From Phoma sp. XZ068 (Eukaryota; Ascomycota; Dothideomycetes; Pleosporales; Didymellaceae), in assembly GCA_004835665.1 (NCBI GenBank), contig RBKR01000026.1, forward strand, positions 558,001 to 622,000: a stretch of DNA of 64,000 nt, written 5' to 3'. This document shows, piece after piece, positions 1 through 12,507 of the stretch; position 1 is the first letter of the stretch; each line of letters opens with the position of its first letter. Both the position numbers and the translations under genes were made by a program. The notes below the pieces were generated by a model. That model saw only the letters and a list, made by a program, of their open reading frames with translations, was not told the origin of the DNA and ran no database searches.

Positions 1-829
1 ATAGATAAATATAATAACTAATACTTTTCTAGCTAGAACAAGTCTAAGTGCAGATAATAAGGACTAGTAGTAAATAAGTAATACTTTAATTAGTATTAGT
101 AGACCTGCTTTAACCTCTACTATAAAACCTATAAAGGAAAGAAGTAAAGTAATAGCTTTAGATAAGAAAATTCTTTTTTAGAGTAGTACTAGCAGGCACT
201 AGAGATTAATCTATTAATAGTATTAAAAGTAATTACTAACTAATTAAGTTACCTATTTAGGTAAATAGAAGATAGATAAAGGCACTCTTAGACTCTAGAG
301 TATAGTCTAATTATATCTCTTTATAAGTAGTGTAGCTAGCTAGACTATACCTTACTTAGAAGATAATACCTTACCTACTTAGAGTAGCTAATAGAGAACT
401 AATACTAGAGAAATCTAAGATTATATATAAGGTAACTATAGTACCCCTATAGATCTATAGATACTATAAGGAAATAACCCTAGATACTTTTAGAATAGCT
501 ACTTATAACATTATATTAGGACTTCTATAGTTAAGAAAGTATAATCTAGATATTAATTAGAAGAATTAATAGCTTTTATTAAGTTAATATAGATGCAGTA
601 CTACTATATTATAGCCTATATAGTTTATAATATAACTAGTAGATAAAAAGGAGATTAATAATATCTCTTTAATATATAAGACATGCTAAGATAGAATAGT
701 TAACTATATAGATATAGAATGCCCTACTAGTTATAAAGTAATAGTTAAGGAGAAAGATAGTATACCTCCTAATATTCTAGATAAATATAAGAGTTATATA
801 GAACTCTTCTATAATAAGAAGACTATAAA

Positions 830-3530
830 GGTATTACTATAGTATAAACTCTAGGATTATAAGATTAAGCTCTAGAAAGGAAAGAAACTGCCTTTTAGGC
901 CTATATATAGAATATCTAAGAAAGAACTTAGCATACTTAAGAAATATATTAATAAGAACCTTAAGAAAGGATTTATATAAGAATTAAAATTACTAGCAGG
1001 ATTCCTAGTCCTCTTTATACTAAAGAAAGATAGTAAATTATAAATATATATTAACTACTAGAAACTTAATAATATTATAATTAAGAATTAGTACCTATTA
1101 CTAAATATTAAAGAATTATAGGATTAGTTATCTAGAGTATAATACTTTACTGCACTTAATTTATACAGAGCGTACAACCTTATATATATAAAGAAAGGCA
1201 AAGAATAGAAAACTATATTTAGAATATACTATAGTTATTTTAAGTATTTAGTAATACTATTTAGGCTTACTAATATACTAGCTATATATTAGGCCCTTAT
1301 TAATAACGTGTTAAAAGTATACTTAGATATTATAGTAGTAGCATACCTTAATAATATTCTAGTATATTTAGTAATACTAGAAGAATATACTTACTATATT
1401 AAAGAAGTATTAGAATACCTAAAAAAGGCAGATCTTTAACTTAAACTTAAGAAATATAAATAGTATAAGAAAGAAGTAGAATTCCTTAGCTATATTATAG
1501 GAAGATATAGAGTTAAGATAAGTAAGATAAAGATTTAGGTTATAAAGAATTAGCTAACTCCTACCTCTCTTAAAGGAATTTAGGAATTTTTAAGATTTAT
1601 TAATTTTAATTAATACTTTATTAAGGACTATTTACTTAAGGCCTTGCTGCTTACAAAGCTTATATAGAAGAATATACTATTTAAGTAAGAATAAATATAA
1701 GAGGATGCTTTCTAGTTACTTAAATAGTCCTATATTAAGCTACCTATAATAATTATATTTAAGAGTAGAAAGCTACTTTAAATTAAGACAGATACTTTAG
1801 ATTTAGTATTAGAAGCTTGCGCTATATAAGAATAAGATAGATAATAGTACCTAATTACTTACTACTCTAGGAAGTTCTTAGGACTAGAAGAATAATATAA
1901 TATATATAATAAAGAATTACTAGCTATTATATTAGCCCTAGAATATTAGAGAATCTACGTAGAAAGTTACTTAGAACTTACTATCTATATAGATTATAAG
2001 AACTTAGTATATTTTACTACTACTAAGATACTTAACTAATAATAAGTATGCTAGTCTAAGCTATTAGGATAGTATAAGTTTAAGATACTATATACTCTAG
2101 AAAAAGATAATAGTAGAGCTAATATACTTAGTAGATAATATAATTTAGTTAGAGAGAAAATAATAAACTAGTTTGCTATACTTAGAGTTAATAAGGATAG
2201 GTTATTAGAACTATCTTAGCAGCTTAATAATATAATATAAGTTTAACAGAAATAGTGCATACCTATAAATATACTAGAGAAATTAGAAAATAAAATTATA
2301 AGCTATTATTATAATAACCTGCTTTATAGACACCCTAGTATAATATAAATAATAGAACTTATTAGATAATACTATAAGTTTAGCTATATAAAGGACAAGG
2401 TTACTAAGTTTATTAAGAACTATATTAACTGCTAACAGAATAAGCATAGTATATATATAAAGTATAGAGAAATATAAGTAATAGAGCTACTAACAGCACT
2501 ATAGACAAATATTATAATAGACTTTATTATATAACTACTAATCTTTAAGGACCCTATTATAGGATATTCCTATAACTTAATCTTTATTATAGTAGATAGG
2601 TTTACTAAAGCAGTAGAAATAATACTATTTTAATATAGTTATACTATAGAGCAGCTTGCATAAGTATTTCTAGATAGGATTATCTATTACTATAGTATAC
2701 TAGAATTAATTATTAGTAATAGAAATAAGCTCTTTATATTAAACTATTAGACTATACTTATAGCAGCTATTAGTACTAAGAAAAAGCTATTAATAGTATA
2801 CTATCTGCAAACAGATAGATAAATAGAAAGAATAAATTAAACTATAGAAATATACTTAAGAATATATAGTAACTAAGAGCAAGACAACTAGGTCTTGCTA
2901 TTACCTATAGCACAGATTATATATAATAATAAATTATTAGAAGTAATAGACACAACGCTATTCTTTATAAATTATAAAAGATATCTAAATCTCTTTATAA
3001 GATCTCTTAATAGTAATATCTAAATAGATTTAGTAATAACCTTAGTATAAAGACTAAAGAAAGTATACTAGAAATTACTTAAAAATATTAATAAAGCTTA
3101 ATAACAAGTAATCTCTTATATTAATTAGAAAAGAAAAATAGTACCTTAGCTAAAAGAGGGGGATAAAGTCTATCTTCTTATAAAAAACTTATAAATATAA
3201 AGACTAATAAAAAAACTAGATTATATTAAGGTTAGACTATTTTTTATTTCTAGGCAAATTAGCCCTATAAACTATTAACTTAAGCTACTATAGGATGCTA
3301 GAATATACTCTATATTCTATATATTACTACTAGAACTAGCAGACTCTAATATACTAATCTAGAAGGACTTCTACTACTAGGTTAAAGAAGAAACTAAGTA
3401 GGAAGTTAAAAAAATAATATAATATTAAAGAAAAGGATATAAGAACAAGTACCTAGTTAAGTAGTTAGGATACCTTAACTTAGAGAATATATAGGAACTA
3501 TTAATAAACCTTATAAACTGCTACTAGCTA
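830..3530 (+). pseudogene. Element A pol remnant (RT, RNase H, integrase)
   Basis: Read with stops treated as former Gln codons, this stretch gives a gypsy polymerase. RT runs from about 830 to 1,640. Its catalytic YLDD box reads YLNN at 1,341-1,360 (AYLNNILVYL), and its thumb region (EFLSYIIGRYRVKISK) lies near 1,480. RNase H follows at about 1,780-2,150 (YYSRKFLGLEEQYN, a mutated but recognisable motif). Integrase covers about 2,290-3,130, with the tail near DRFTKAVEI and LQTDRQIERINQT. A C-terminal segment follows to about 3,530. Non-functional: dozens of in-frame stops and a mutated RT active site. Confidence 0.82.
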
Positions 3531-3689
3531 TTATACTAGTATTAGTAGTATTAGGGTCTAGAGGCAGGGGATATATTACCTAGTCTAGTGCAAGTAAGCT
3601 AGGTATTAACCTATTCTTAAGTATAGTAATATTATTAAGTAATAACTCCTATTACTCTAGGTACTCTATATCCTTAATAAACTAAGTAC

Positions 3690-4012
3690 TTATATTAAAC
3701 TATTACTATTTACAACGCTTTAAGAATTTCTTTTATTTATATACCTAGTTTAATTTAGTATAAGTAGCCTATAAGGCAGCTATTATAGCTTCCTTAGCTT
3801 TAGTAGCCTTATCTTCTATTTCTTCTAGATATAATATCTTATTATTAATCTTAGAGAAGTTAGGAACAGGCAAATCTATAGGCTTATACTTCTTTATTCT
3901 ATTATATTTATAATTCCTATACTTCTTATATAATAAAGATATCTTATAAGGCAAGTTCTTCTTTATATAGTACTTGCAGGCAACTATAGTAAGATATTTA
4001 ATATTATTAATT
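3690..4012 (-). pseudogene. Element A antisense ORF remnant: Cys/Tyr-rich segment plus coiled coil
   Basis: A remnant on the minus strand between pol and the 3' LTR. An open piece of 61 codons (3,769-3,954) extends in frame in both directions if TAA is read as Gln. The upstream part has regularly spaced Tyr and Cys (VACKYYIKKNLPYK, then LLYKKYRNYKYN). Since RIP turns TGC/TGT into TAC/TAT, this may be an old Cys-rich, possibly zinc-binding, module. The following part (ILYLEEIEDKATKAKEA) is Glu/Lys/Ala-rich and likely coiled coil. The function is unknown. It is a different sequence from the antisense ORF of elements B and C but sits in the same place. Confidence 0.5.
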
Positions 4013-4098
4013 TAGGTTCCTATTATATATTAAGCTTAGGTACTTTAGGAAACTATTTATTAGTTTATAAGGATATAAACTATAAAGAAGGAGAATAG

Positions 4099-4561
4099 TA
4101 TTATAATCTTAGAGAAAGAGGTATAGTATAATAAAGTTATAGTTATAGATTAATAGTATAGGGCTAAGAAGACTATATAACATCCTATAATCCTATAGAA
4201 ATAAACTATACTAAGAGTATAAGATAGTATAAGATACTATATATATATCCTATAGAAACTATAAACTACTTATAGAAACTATAGGGCCTGTTATAGAACT
4301 TTATAGGATATTATAAGAAGTATAGGATACTTCTTAGTATATAGTAATTAGGAACACTACCCTTATAGTATTATATTTAACCTTATTAATTAACTTTGTT
4401 ATTAGAACTTAACCTAACTTTTAAGCTAGACAGATTAACTATCTATACTACTTATTATTAACTCTATAGCTGTTATAGTGTTTTACTAGGTATCTATACT
4501 AACCTCTTTCTATACTAGTACTTATTCTAGAGAACTAACCTTAGAAGTATTTATAAGCTTT
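4099..4561 (+). repeat. 3' LTR of element A (left part, split by element B)
   Basis: The LTR starts TATTATAATC just after a purine-rich tract (about 4,084-4,097) and matches, in reverse complement, the LTR at 21,147-21,631. It is cut at about 4,561, where the LTR of element B begins. Its last 25 bp (CTTTACTTAGTTTATAACC...) lie at 18,891-18,915, directly after the far LTR of element B. A 4-bp overlap CTTT at the two flanks fits a target-site duplication. Confidence 0.75.
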
Positions 4562-5106
4562 GTATTATAATTCTAGGGAATACTAAATAAAGGTTAATAA
4601 TTATAGGCTAAGTATAGCACAGTTAAACTATATAGAAGAAAGTATTATAAGTAAGTATAAACAATAAGCATTATTAGTTACTACTTAGGTAATAATATAA
4701 AGTTATATATTATAATTAGTCTTAGCGCAATTAGTATAATTAGTAATTAGTATAATTAATAATTAGTGCAATTAGTAGCTATTATAATACTAAGCACTAT
4801 ATATATCTCTTTAGTATATAGTAACTAGGAATACTACCCTTATAGTAGTATATTTAACCTAATTAATACACTTTATTATTAGAATCTCTACCTACACATT
4901 AAGATAGACAGATTAACTATCTATACTCCTTACTATAACCTAACCTTTAAGATAGACAGTCTACTCTATACTACTTATTATTACCTATAGTTGCTATAGT
5001 GTTTTACTAAGCATCTATACCCTCTATAATCTACTATATATCTATTTATTCTAGAGAACTAACCTTAGAAGTATTTATAAGCTTTACTTAGGATATAACC
5101 TTAATA
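4561..5106 (+). repeat. 5' LTR of element B
   Basis: Begins TGTATTATAATTC and ends CCTTAATA. It aligns along its whole length with 18,345-18,890 and contains a run of short AATTAGTATAATTAGT-type repeats near 4,730-4,780. The first base is uncertain by one position because the two copies differ there. Confidence 0.78.
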
Positions 5107-5576
5107 TTTTAAACACTCTAAAAATAAGTAATATATTAGAAGATTATATTATTAATAGTACCTCTACTATAACTAATATAGGACTAGTAAGTTATAGACT
5201 TAAGGTTGCTAAACTAGACCTTTACTATAGAGATTAATCTAAGCTTAAGAACTAGCTACTCTAGTTTAACCTCTTCTTTACCTTCTAAGGTGCAACTATT
5301 AATAAGGATTAGAAGGTTAAACTAGTAGCTTCCTATATACAAGGTAATATATTTAAATAGATTAAGCCCTTTATATAGAACAAGATAATTAACACTATAT
5401 CTCTTAAAGATAATATATAGCTTAACAACTTTAGATACTTTAAAGATAAGATTTAACAAATCTTTAGAGTCTCTAATATACTAGTTATTACTAGACATAG
5501 TATATAGTATATTTGTTAGACTACCTTAGCTGCTAACTATGCTGTAGAGTTCTAGGCTTTAGCCTATAATATAGAC
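5107..5576 (+). pseudogene. Element B gag remnant, left half
   Basis: With stops read as Gln, this gives a gag-like capsid segment (for example RDQSKLKNQLLQFNLFF and VKLVASYIQGNIFKQIKPF). The reading continues in frame after element N at 12,908, so N inserted into an existing gag. A related gag is seen on the minus strand at 20,621-21,146 (element D). Confidence 0.72.
5572..5576. repeat. Target-site duplication of element N, left copy (TAGAC)
   Basis: TAGAC directly before the TGTTAGG start of the LTR. The same five bases follow the other LTR at 12,903-12,907. Five-base duplications are usual for gypsy integrases. Confidence 0.9.
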
Positions 5577-5809
5577 TGTTAGGCTTAATAGCTGGGGGCA
5601 CTAGGGAGAGAAGTATTAATATAAGCAGGCAGGACTATAATAGTCCCAAACAAGGTTAATTAACAGTAGACTGTTTACTACCTTATAACAAACAGCTAAG
5701 CTAGGCTCTATATACTCTAGTTACCCCGCACAGAGGTAACTCCAGTAACTACACCCTACCTAAGCGTAGTAATACAAGTATTCAACTCCTAGAAGCCATG
5801 TGTCTAACA
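5577..5809 (-). repeat. 3' LTR of element N (relative to its gag-pol)
   Basis: 233 bp, begins TGTTAG and ends CTAACA (inverted terminal hexamers). It aligns without gaps to 12,670-12,902, with 13 differences that are all transitions. Confidence 0.92.
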
Positions 5810-5824
5810 ATATCCCCCTTCTAC
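5810..5824 (-). other. Polypurine tract of element N
   Basis: On the minus strand the bases directly before the LTR read GTAGAAGGGGGATAT. This is a purine-rich primer site for plus-strand synthesis and fixes the element's orientation as minus. Confidence 0.75.
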
Positions 5825-5849
5825 AGTTAAACGTCCTAGGCAACCACAG

Positions 5850-7309
5850 AGGAACATGTTAGTAGCCATTTCAAGCTATTATAGGCTGTTATAGCCCTAT
5901 ACTAGGAGGATAGGCGGCAGGTAGCCCAGCTTGAGTTAGAAGCAGGCTCAGGCTCCTAGAGGGAAATTTCTACGTTCACCTTCACCTTCACCTAGAATTC
6001 CGTTTGCCTGCGCTCCAATTCTGTCTGCTAGCCAGCAGGGTGCCTATAGGCCTCTAATAGGTTTCTATCCACAATTTCTAGCCATTACTCCTTCTTCCTA
6101 CTACACAATTTGGTAAGTTTTTAAGATTTTCTGTTTTCAAATCCTAGCCCTAATAGGTCCCAATATAGGCCATTTTAAGCTATTATAGCCCAAGTTAGCT
6201 CATTAGGGCTTATTAGAACCAGTTCAAGCTTTGTTTAACCATTTCGGCGCTAACTAGACCATTTTAGACCATTCTGCGCCGTTCCCAACTATTTTTGCGC
6301 ATTACACCGCCTACCAGCACCTTCCAGCCGCCAACCATAGATTACTCAGAGGTCTCAAACAATATAGTGCCTAATTCCCACTATACAGCCTTTAGCTGCG
6401 TCTACTACATCAATTACTTCAGTAAGGGTAGCGTCTCCTTTGCTAACCACCTAGGCTGCCGCTTCCCCCTAGTCAACAACAGCAATCAGCACCTCTACTA
6501 TGCTTGGGTCCACAAGGTCAATGCTAGCAAGGACATCTAGACTATACAGTACATACAGTGTTTCTTCACCAACTCAGACTGCTTTGCAGTATATAGCCTT
6601 ATTATAAGTCATTATCAACTATTGTAGTCTGTTCTAACCTGTTACAGCCACCCAAAGCCGTCTTTAACCATCTCAACACAATTTACAAGCACTTCAACAC
6701 GCTTAGCTTAGCTACGCGCACTAAGGCCTAGCCTAAGTCCAAGAGGGTGCTCAAGAGCGCAAAGGTCCAGGCCAGGAGCAATTTAATCTCCAATACACAC
6801 CAAGTTACCAAGATAATCAAGGGGTAAGCTATTTTGCCCCCTTATTAACCATTCTTAGCTCTTACTAACCCCTTTAGGGAGTTCAAGCCCTATACTAACC
6901 ACCTCTTCCTATACTTAGGTATTCACGCCTCTTAAGGCAAACCTACAACTAAGGTGCGTCCTATTAGCCAAAAGCGCAACAAGGTCTCTACCCAGGCCAA
7001 GGTCAAGGGCAATAAGCGCAAGCTTAAGCTGCAGGCTGCTGCTAAGGCCGCTTCTCCCACCAAGAAGGTCAGTTTTCCCCCTTTTAAGCCACCTTAGGCC
7101 ATTCTAACCTATTATAGGCCAAGGGCGTCCTTGTCAACAGCAAGAGGCGTGATCTTGAGGCCAGGGCCGCTATTCTTGTAAGTAAGATCAAGGAACTCCG
7201 CCTCTCTAAGGCTGGCAAGTCTGCTGCCAACAAGGGCAAGATTACTAAGCGTATAAATATAAAGGACAAGGAGCATAAGGAACTTCTAGCTAAGGCTACC
7301 AAGTTATAA
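5850..7309 (+). pseudogene. Spliced gene remnant antisense to element N gag-pol; unknown function
   Basis: This plus-strand gene lies between integrase and the LTR and runs against gag-pol. An 81-codon open piece at 6,295-6,540 has ordinary protein composition (for example YYINYFSKGSVSFANHLGCR). A Lys/Arg-rich C-terminal part follows: QKRNKVSTQAKVKGNKRK near 6,970, spliced across 7,068-7,117 (GTCAGT...TATAG with a TCTAAC branch site) into a 64-codon last exon ending TAA at 7,307-7,309 (KRRDLEARAAILVSKIKELR). A further likely intron at about 6,832-6,891 has GTAAGC, TACTAAC and TTTAG. Several in-frame stops come from CAA/CAG. The start exon was not located. I do not recognise the family; the basic tail suggests nucleic-acid or nuclear association, which is inference. 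Confidence 0.55.
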
Positions 7310-7799
7310 GAGGTAATAGGTAGTTTTAAGGCATTCTAAGGCATATTTAGTAATTCTAGGGTAAAATAGTGTATAACAGGGTAATATAGCCCCTTCTAGC
7401 ATATATAGGATAATACCTAGTTTTCTGCTGCTTTAGCAGCCATCAATAGTTATAGTTTATTCAAATTCCACTCTTATAACCTTTCTGTGCCGTTTTATAA
7501 TATAATAGGCCATTATAGCCCCTAGCACCTCCTACTATTATCAAGTACCATTAAACACCTAAAACCCAGTAGGAAAAATAGTAAAGGTAACTTTTTCAAC
7601 TTTAGTAGTAGTAGTACACTTAGGATTTCTATAATTTTCCTAAGTATTAGAATATTTTTCCCTTTTCTTAGGCGGCCGTCCCGGGCGCCTCTTAGGTTGT
7701 TACTATTTATTCTATCGCCTAGGTAGTATTTTCTCCCTTTCCCAGAACTATTTAAGCGCATTAGAGAATATATTAACCCCAGGCTCCCATAAGTTCTCT

Positions 7800-10700
7800 T
7801 TAGAGGAAAAATTAGCCCATTTTACATAATAGAGCCAATTTCCATCCTTATCTTACTTTCATTCAAGTATTTTTTCCACCTTCTACATATTATTACTATA
7901 AGTGCAAAGAGTGTCTAGAATTAGAGTTGCTAGGTATAGAAGTAGGCCTTTTAGGTTAAAAGGTTCTAATAATAACACATAGAAGACCAGATAAACGCTT
8001 TAGAGTCTAGGTAGGTCTACTTTAAACAATAATAGGCCAATCTAGGCCATTATACGCCCTAGGCCTACATACTTCCAATCTAGTTTACGTTTTAGCCTAG
8101 TCAATCGCATATATTAGTTTAAAACCATAACTTAGTCGCCTACTATAAATAGAATAGGTAACCTTGACTTATTCTAGTACGCCTATTAATACGCATTTGC
8201 TGCAAGTATTTTCTTCTTACATTCCTATTATAGTTCTAGGAGTTTAGTCACAACCTGCCTCCCAAGGGGCAATTCGCCCTAGCCAAGGGCTATACTAGGC
8301 CAGTCCGCCCCCCTAGGGTCCAAACTATAGTTTGCCCAGAAGGGTATAGTCTTAATAGTCAAGTATACACTATTATTGTACACAAACTCCGCTACTAAAA
8401 TCTATAGGGCCCAATCATCCTATTCTAACAAACAGTAGCATTAAAGATATTATTCTAAGGTCTAGTTCTGCCTTTCTGTCTATCCATCTGTCTATAGATA
8501 ATAGGCAGACATAAGAACCCTCCTAGAGTTTAGATAATATTAAAAGGTGTCCTAGTATTTCGCGTTTATTAGCAGGCCCCAGTTAGAAATAATTCATTTA
8601 GGGGCTCCGTGCAATTAGATTATCTCCCTTATCTAGGACTGTACTAGGTCAACTCCATCCCAATCGCCCCTAGCTAGGATATAATAGGCTATTTTAGTCA
8701 ATCAGCACACCACTACCAACACCGCATTATATACTACACTACTCATCTTGCTAGAGGGAAGTTCTAGGATAAAGTCCATCATAACTTCCTCCTATAGTCT
8801 GTTAGGTAGTAGAAGTAGTGCTAGCAGCCTATACAGTTTGTGCCTTGCTAGTGTTAACCTTCTATAGGGTATGCACTCCCTATAGTACTAAGCTACGTCC
8901 TCTCTTATACCCTTCCACATATATTAGCACTAGAGTTTCTCTAATATCCTTCTTACACTAAAATGTCCCACTATTAGGTTATTATAGCATTTATAAAGGG
9001 CTTCTGCTCTTTCCTGCAGTATTACTAGCTCCTTAACACCTAACTAGGATACAGCAGAGCATTCTAGGTCGTTATAGGCCGTTTTAGGCCCTACAGCACT
9101 AGTATCTGTCTTGGTGTCTATTTCCATGTCAGACTTCTCTTCTATAGTCCTAGGTTCCCTTAGGGATTACTTATCAGCCTTCCAGAATTCCCAAAGAGCC
9201 GTGCTTGTCTCCTCCAGTAGGGTATATATTGCCTTTAACTATATTATTACTGCAGCTACTAAAGTGCTTAAGTCTCTTTTCCTATTCAAGAGGTCCTTTA
9301 TTAGTTGTACAAATGCCTAATTATACTTTTAGGAGGGCTTTTGCGCCTTACTTATATAATTAGGTCTCCTTAATAGCCTATCTGCTAGGTTTATTTTCCT
9401 AGGTTAGTAGGTTAAAGTAAAATTATACTAGCTTAGTACCAAGTATAACTAAACCTGCTAGTAGTTCAACACCTTAGTCTCTATAAACTATTTTAGGTTT
9501 ATATAGTCTATAAGAATTTCAAAATAGATCCCCTAGAGGTAATATCGCCAGTACTTTACACTCTTTATAATTGCTAGTAATTCCTAATTATATATATTAT
9601 AGTTGTACTCCGCTTGGATAAGCTTGCGCAAATAAAAGCCTATTAGCCTCCATTAGTCCACCTTGCCCCATCCTAGGCTATATTAGCTCAGTATGCCTAA
9701 AATTGCTCCACCTAAAGCATTAACTTCTAGTCTAGTTTGTTTTCCTTTCTTAAAGTAAGCAAGAATTAGGACTGTTAAGAAGGCGCCCTTCAGCTACTTA
9801 AAGGCTTTCTTTGCTGCCTCTAGCAAGTATAGCAGCTAGCTTTCCTCCCTCTTTATAGCTGGCCCGGCCTAGGCCTAGCCTAGGTCCTTTCTTGTCAATA
9901 TTATAAGTAGGAGTACTATACAGCTAAATCCTTCAATAAAGCGTCAATAATAGTTTATAAATCCTACAAAAACGCGTATATCGCGTACTGTAGCCAGTAA
10001 TGGCCAATCTTAGATTATTTTAGCCCTTTCTAGGTTAATACTAACCCCTTGTAGAGATACTACGTATCCAAGGTACTCTGTGCGCTATATATACCATTCG
10101 CACTTTAATAGCTTAACATACAGCTTATATTACTACAATTATTCCAGAATTTCTTAAACATAGGCAATGTGCTCCTCTTCTATGTTTAAGAATATTAAGA
10201 TATTATCCAAGTACACAATGCACGTAACATCTACCAGTCCTGCCAAGGCTTTATTTATATATGCCTAGAACTAAGCAGGTGCGTTTATTAGGCCAAAGGG
10301 CATAACAGTATACTTAAAATAACCGTATCTAGTCTAGAATACAGTCTTCTATTTATCTCCTTCCCTTATTCAGATCCAGTAATAGGCATCCCTAATATCT
10401 AACTTAGTAAATACCTTTGCCTTTAAGAGGCAATCTAGAGACTTAGAGATTAGGGGTAGCAGGTGCCAATTCTTTACAGTTATCTTGTTAAGGCCTCTAA
10501 AGTCCACACAAAGGCGCAAACTGCTATCCTTTTTCTTTACAAACAATATTAGGGCCCTAGCAGAGGATCTTAAGCATCAAATCCAACCTCTCGCTATATA
10601 GTCAACTAGGTATTTCCACAACACCACCAACTCTACCTCTAACAGACTATATAAGGGCTAATACAGGGGTGTAGTTCCTTCAGCTAAATTAATTGCTAAA

Positions 10701-11350
10701 TTATTCAAGCTGTAGTCAGGTAAACACTATACATTATCTTCCAATACAACATCCGCAAAATTAGTATAGTATATAGGCATTTTATCCACATTAGGTTAAT
10801 CTAGCCTGTTCTAGCCTGTAAAGGCCACAAGACAGGCATATATATCCGTCTAAAAGTTACGCATAGTGCAATCAAACTCTTCTGCGTCTTCTAACGCTAT
10901 CTTAGAGAATTTAGTTATACTCTTAACCTTTGTCCCCCTAAAGAGCACGCGCCAAGTAGCATAATTAATCTTAGGCTAACACATGTCAATCCAAGGCAGG
11001 CCCAAATACATTTAGTACCTTCTAAGGTTAGTAACTACAAATAGTATGTTACCTACCTCCTTACAGCCTTATAAGTTAACTACAGTTGTTCTCACAGTTA
11101 TAGTGCTGTATATCTATATTATAGACCTATCTACCCCCTCTACAAGGAATTCAGGCAGGGGATCTACACAGAGATTTTACTCCTTTACTACAATTACAGA
11201 GAGCAAATTAAGCTAGGAGCCCCTATCTACCAAGGCCTCTATTAGTCTAGAAGATCCTACAGTCACTTCTACTATAAGCAGCTGTACTAGCTAAGGGTAT
11301 AATACTACGCAAAGGGTGCCAAGATCCCTACTCTCCTATATATAAGAGAT
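7800..11350 (-). pseudogene. Element N pol remnant (protease, RT, RNase H, integrase)
   Basis: Reading the minus strand with stops as Gln gives a typical gypsy pol. RT lies around 10,700-9,900 (FTKLDIRDAYYW, then YTVMPFGLINAPA near 10,300). The catalytic box is YLDN at 10,201-10,220 instead of YLDD. RNase H follows to about 9,400, and integrase lies at about 9,000-8,050 (VGHFSVRRILEKL and FILELPSSKMSS recognisable). It is much easier to read than the pol of A and B, so N is the youngest insertion. Still broken by many TAG/TAA codons. Confidence 0.85.
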
Positions 11351-11370
11351 ATAGGCAAGAAGGAGCAGAT

Positions 11371-12507
11371 CTAATCCTTCTGCCCCTTACCTTTTCCCAA
11401 GTCCCCCCCTTCTTTAGGTTTCATAGACTTATTAGGGTTTAGACACTTTAGTCTAATATGTCCTACCTCCCTACACCTATAACAGGTTACTGTAGAGCAG
11501 TCTGCCCTTGGCTTCAACCCCTTAGGCCTCTTTAGGCCACTATAGTCAGGACTACCCTCTTTCTTACACTTTATAGCCTCTTTAAACCCCTTTATATCTT
11601 TCAAGTTACCTTTCTACTTCCCTAACTCCTTAGGAGGTTTTTCCTCCTTTAAGTTCTTAGAATAGCCCCTCTATTAATAAATTATATTAGCAACCTCTTC
11701 TACCTAGCTAAGTATCACACAACACTCCTCTAGGTACATAAATAGCTGCCTTTATATCTCTTCAGGCAATGCATAAATATATCCAATTACTTAGAGGTTT
11801 GCTCTATACATATCACCTAGTTCTTCCTAGTAAGGCCTTATATAATCTAGCAAATCCATAGGACTGCTATAAGGAAGCATTTTAGCACAACTCAAGGCCT
11901 TATATACTTTTTATCTCCTTTCTAAGATAGTGCCTAGAGAGCCTAGCATTACAGCTTTCATAGCTTCCCAGGTTAGATTCCACAAAGGATCCACGCAAAG
12001 TTAGTTAGTACAGTACGCCAACCATAAGGTCTTCATAGTCTCTAACAAATACTATACACCAAAATCAACCTTTTACATCTCCTATAGGAAGTTAGCAGGC
12101 AGTCTATTAAAAAACTGCTTACAATCTCGCTTCTAGCAGTTATATACTATATATATCCACTTAGCAAACACATATAGTAGCTTAGGGCAAGGTAAACCTA
12201 AAGTTAGGACTACAGGAACTACTATAGCCAACTAAGCTCTACTAAAGATAGCTTGCAGGGCATTAACATCTCTAGCAAGGTATCTAGCCTTCATTTCCTT
12301 AAGGCAAGCCACTCATTACATCTTTATAGCCCTCTCATGCCAAGCTTCCAACTCTTGCAGCTCTTGTTCCACACTATCCACTACTAGGGTATTCTAGGCC
12401 TCCATAGGCCGCTGTAACCCATCAGAGGGTCCGCTAGCTTATACTAGCGAGCCTCGTGCCTCATTCGTTGCATTTAAGGAAATAATAGGTTAATTATCCC
12501 TTGGCAT
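11371..12507 (-). pseudogene. Element N gag remnant with CCHC zinc knuckle
   Basis: It starts at the ATG at 12,507 (MPRDN) on the minus strand. A Gln/Glu-rich helical segment lies near 12,400-12,250. An open C-terminal piece of 77 codons (11,371-11,604) holds an intact zinc knuckle CYRCREVGHIRLKC (CX2CX4HX4C), followed by a Lys/Gly-rich tail. This is the nucleocapsid part of gag. Several stops from Gln codons interrupt the upstream part. Confidence 0.83.

Larger units (their letters stand above)
1..4561 (+). mobile_element. Element A: RIP-degraded Ty3/gypsy LTR retrotransposon, 5' end outside window
   Basis: The remains of a gypsy-type element read on the plus strand: protease/RT, RNase H, integrase, a C-terminal tail, an antisense gene, a purine-rich tract and a 3' LTR from 4,099. 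Its 5' end lies left of the window. No frame longer than about 60 codons survives on the sense strand. Stops fall where gypsy proteins have Gln codons (CAA/CAG to TAA/TAG), and Cys and Asp codons have become Tyr and Asn. This is the CpA-directed transition pattern of RIP. Element B later inserted into its 3' LTR, leaving the last 25 bp of that LTR at 18,891-18,915. Confidence 0.85.
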
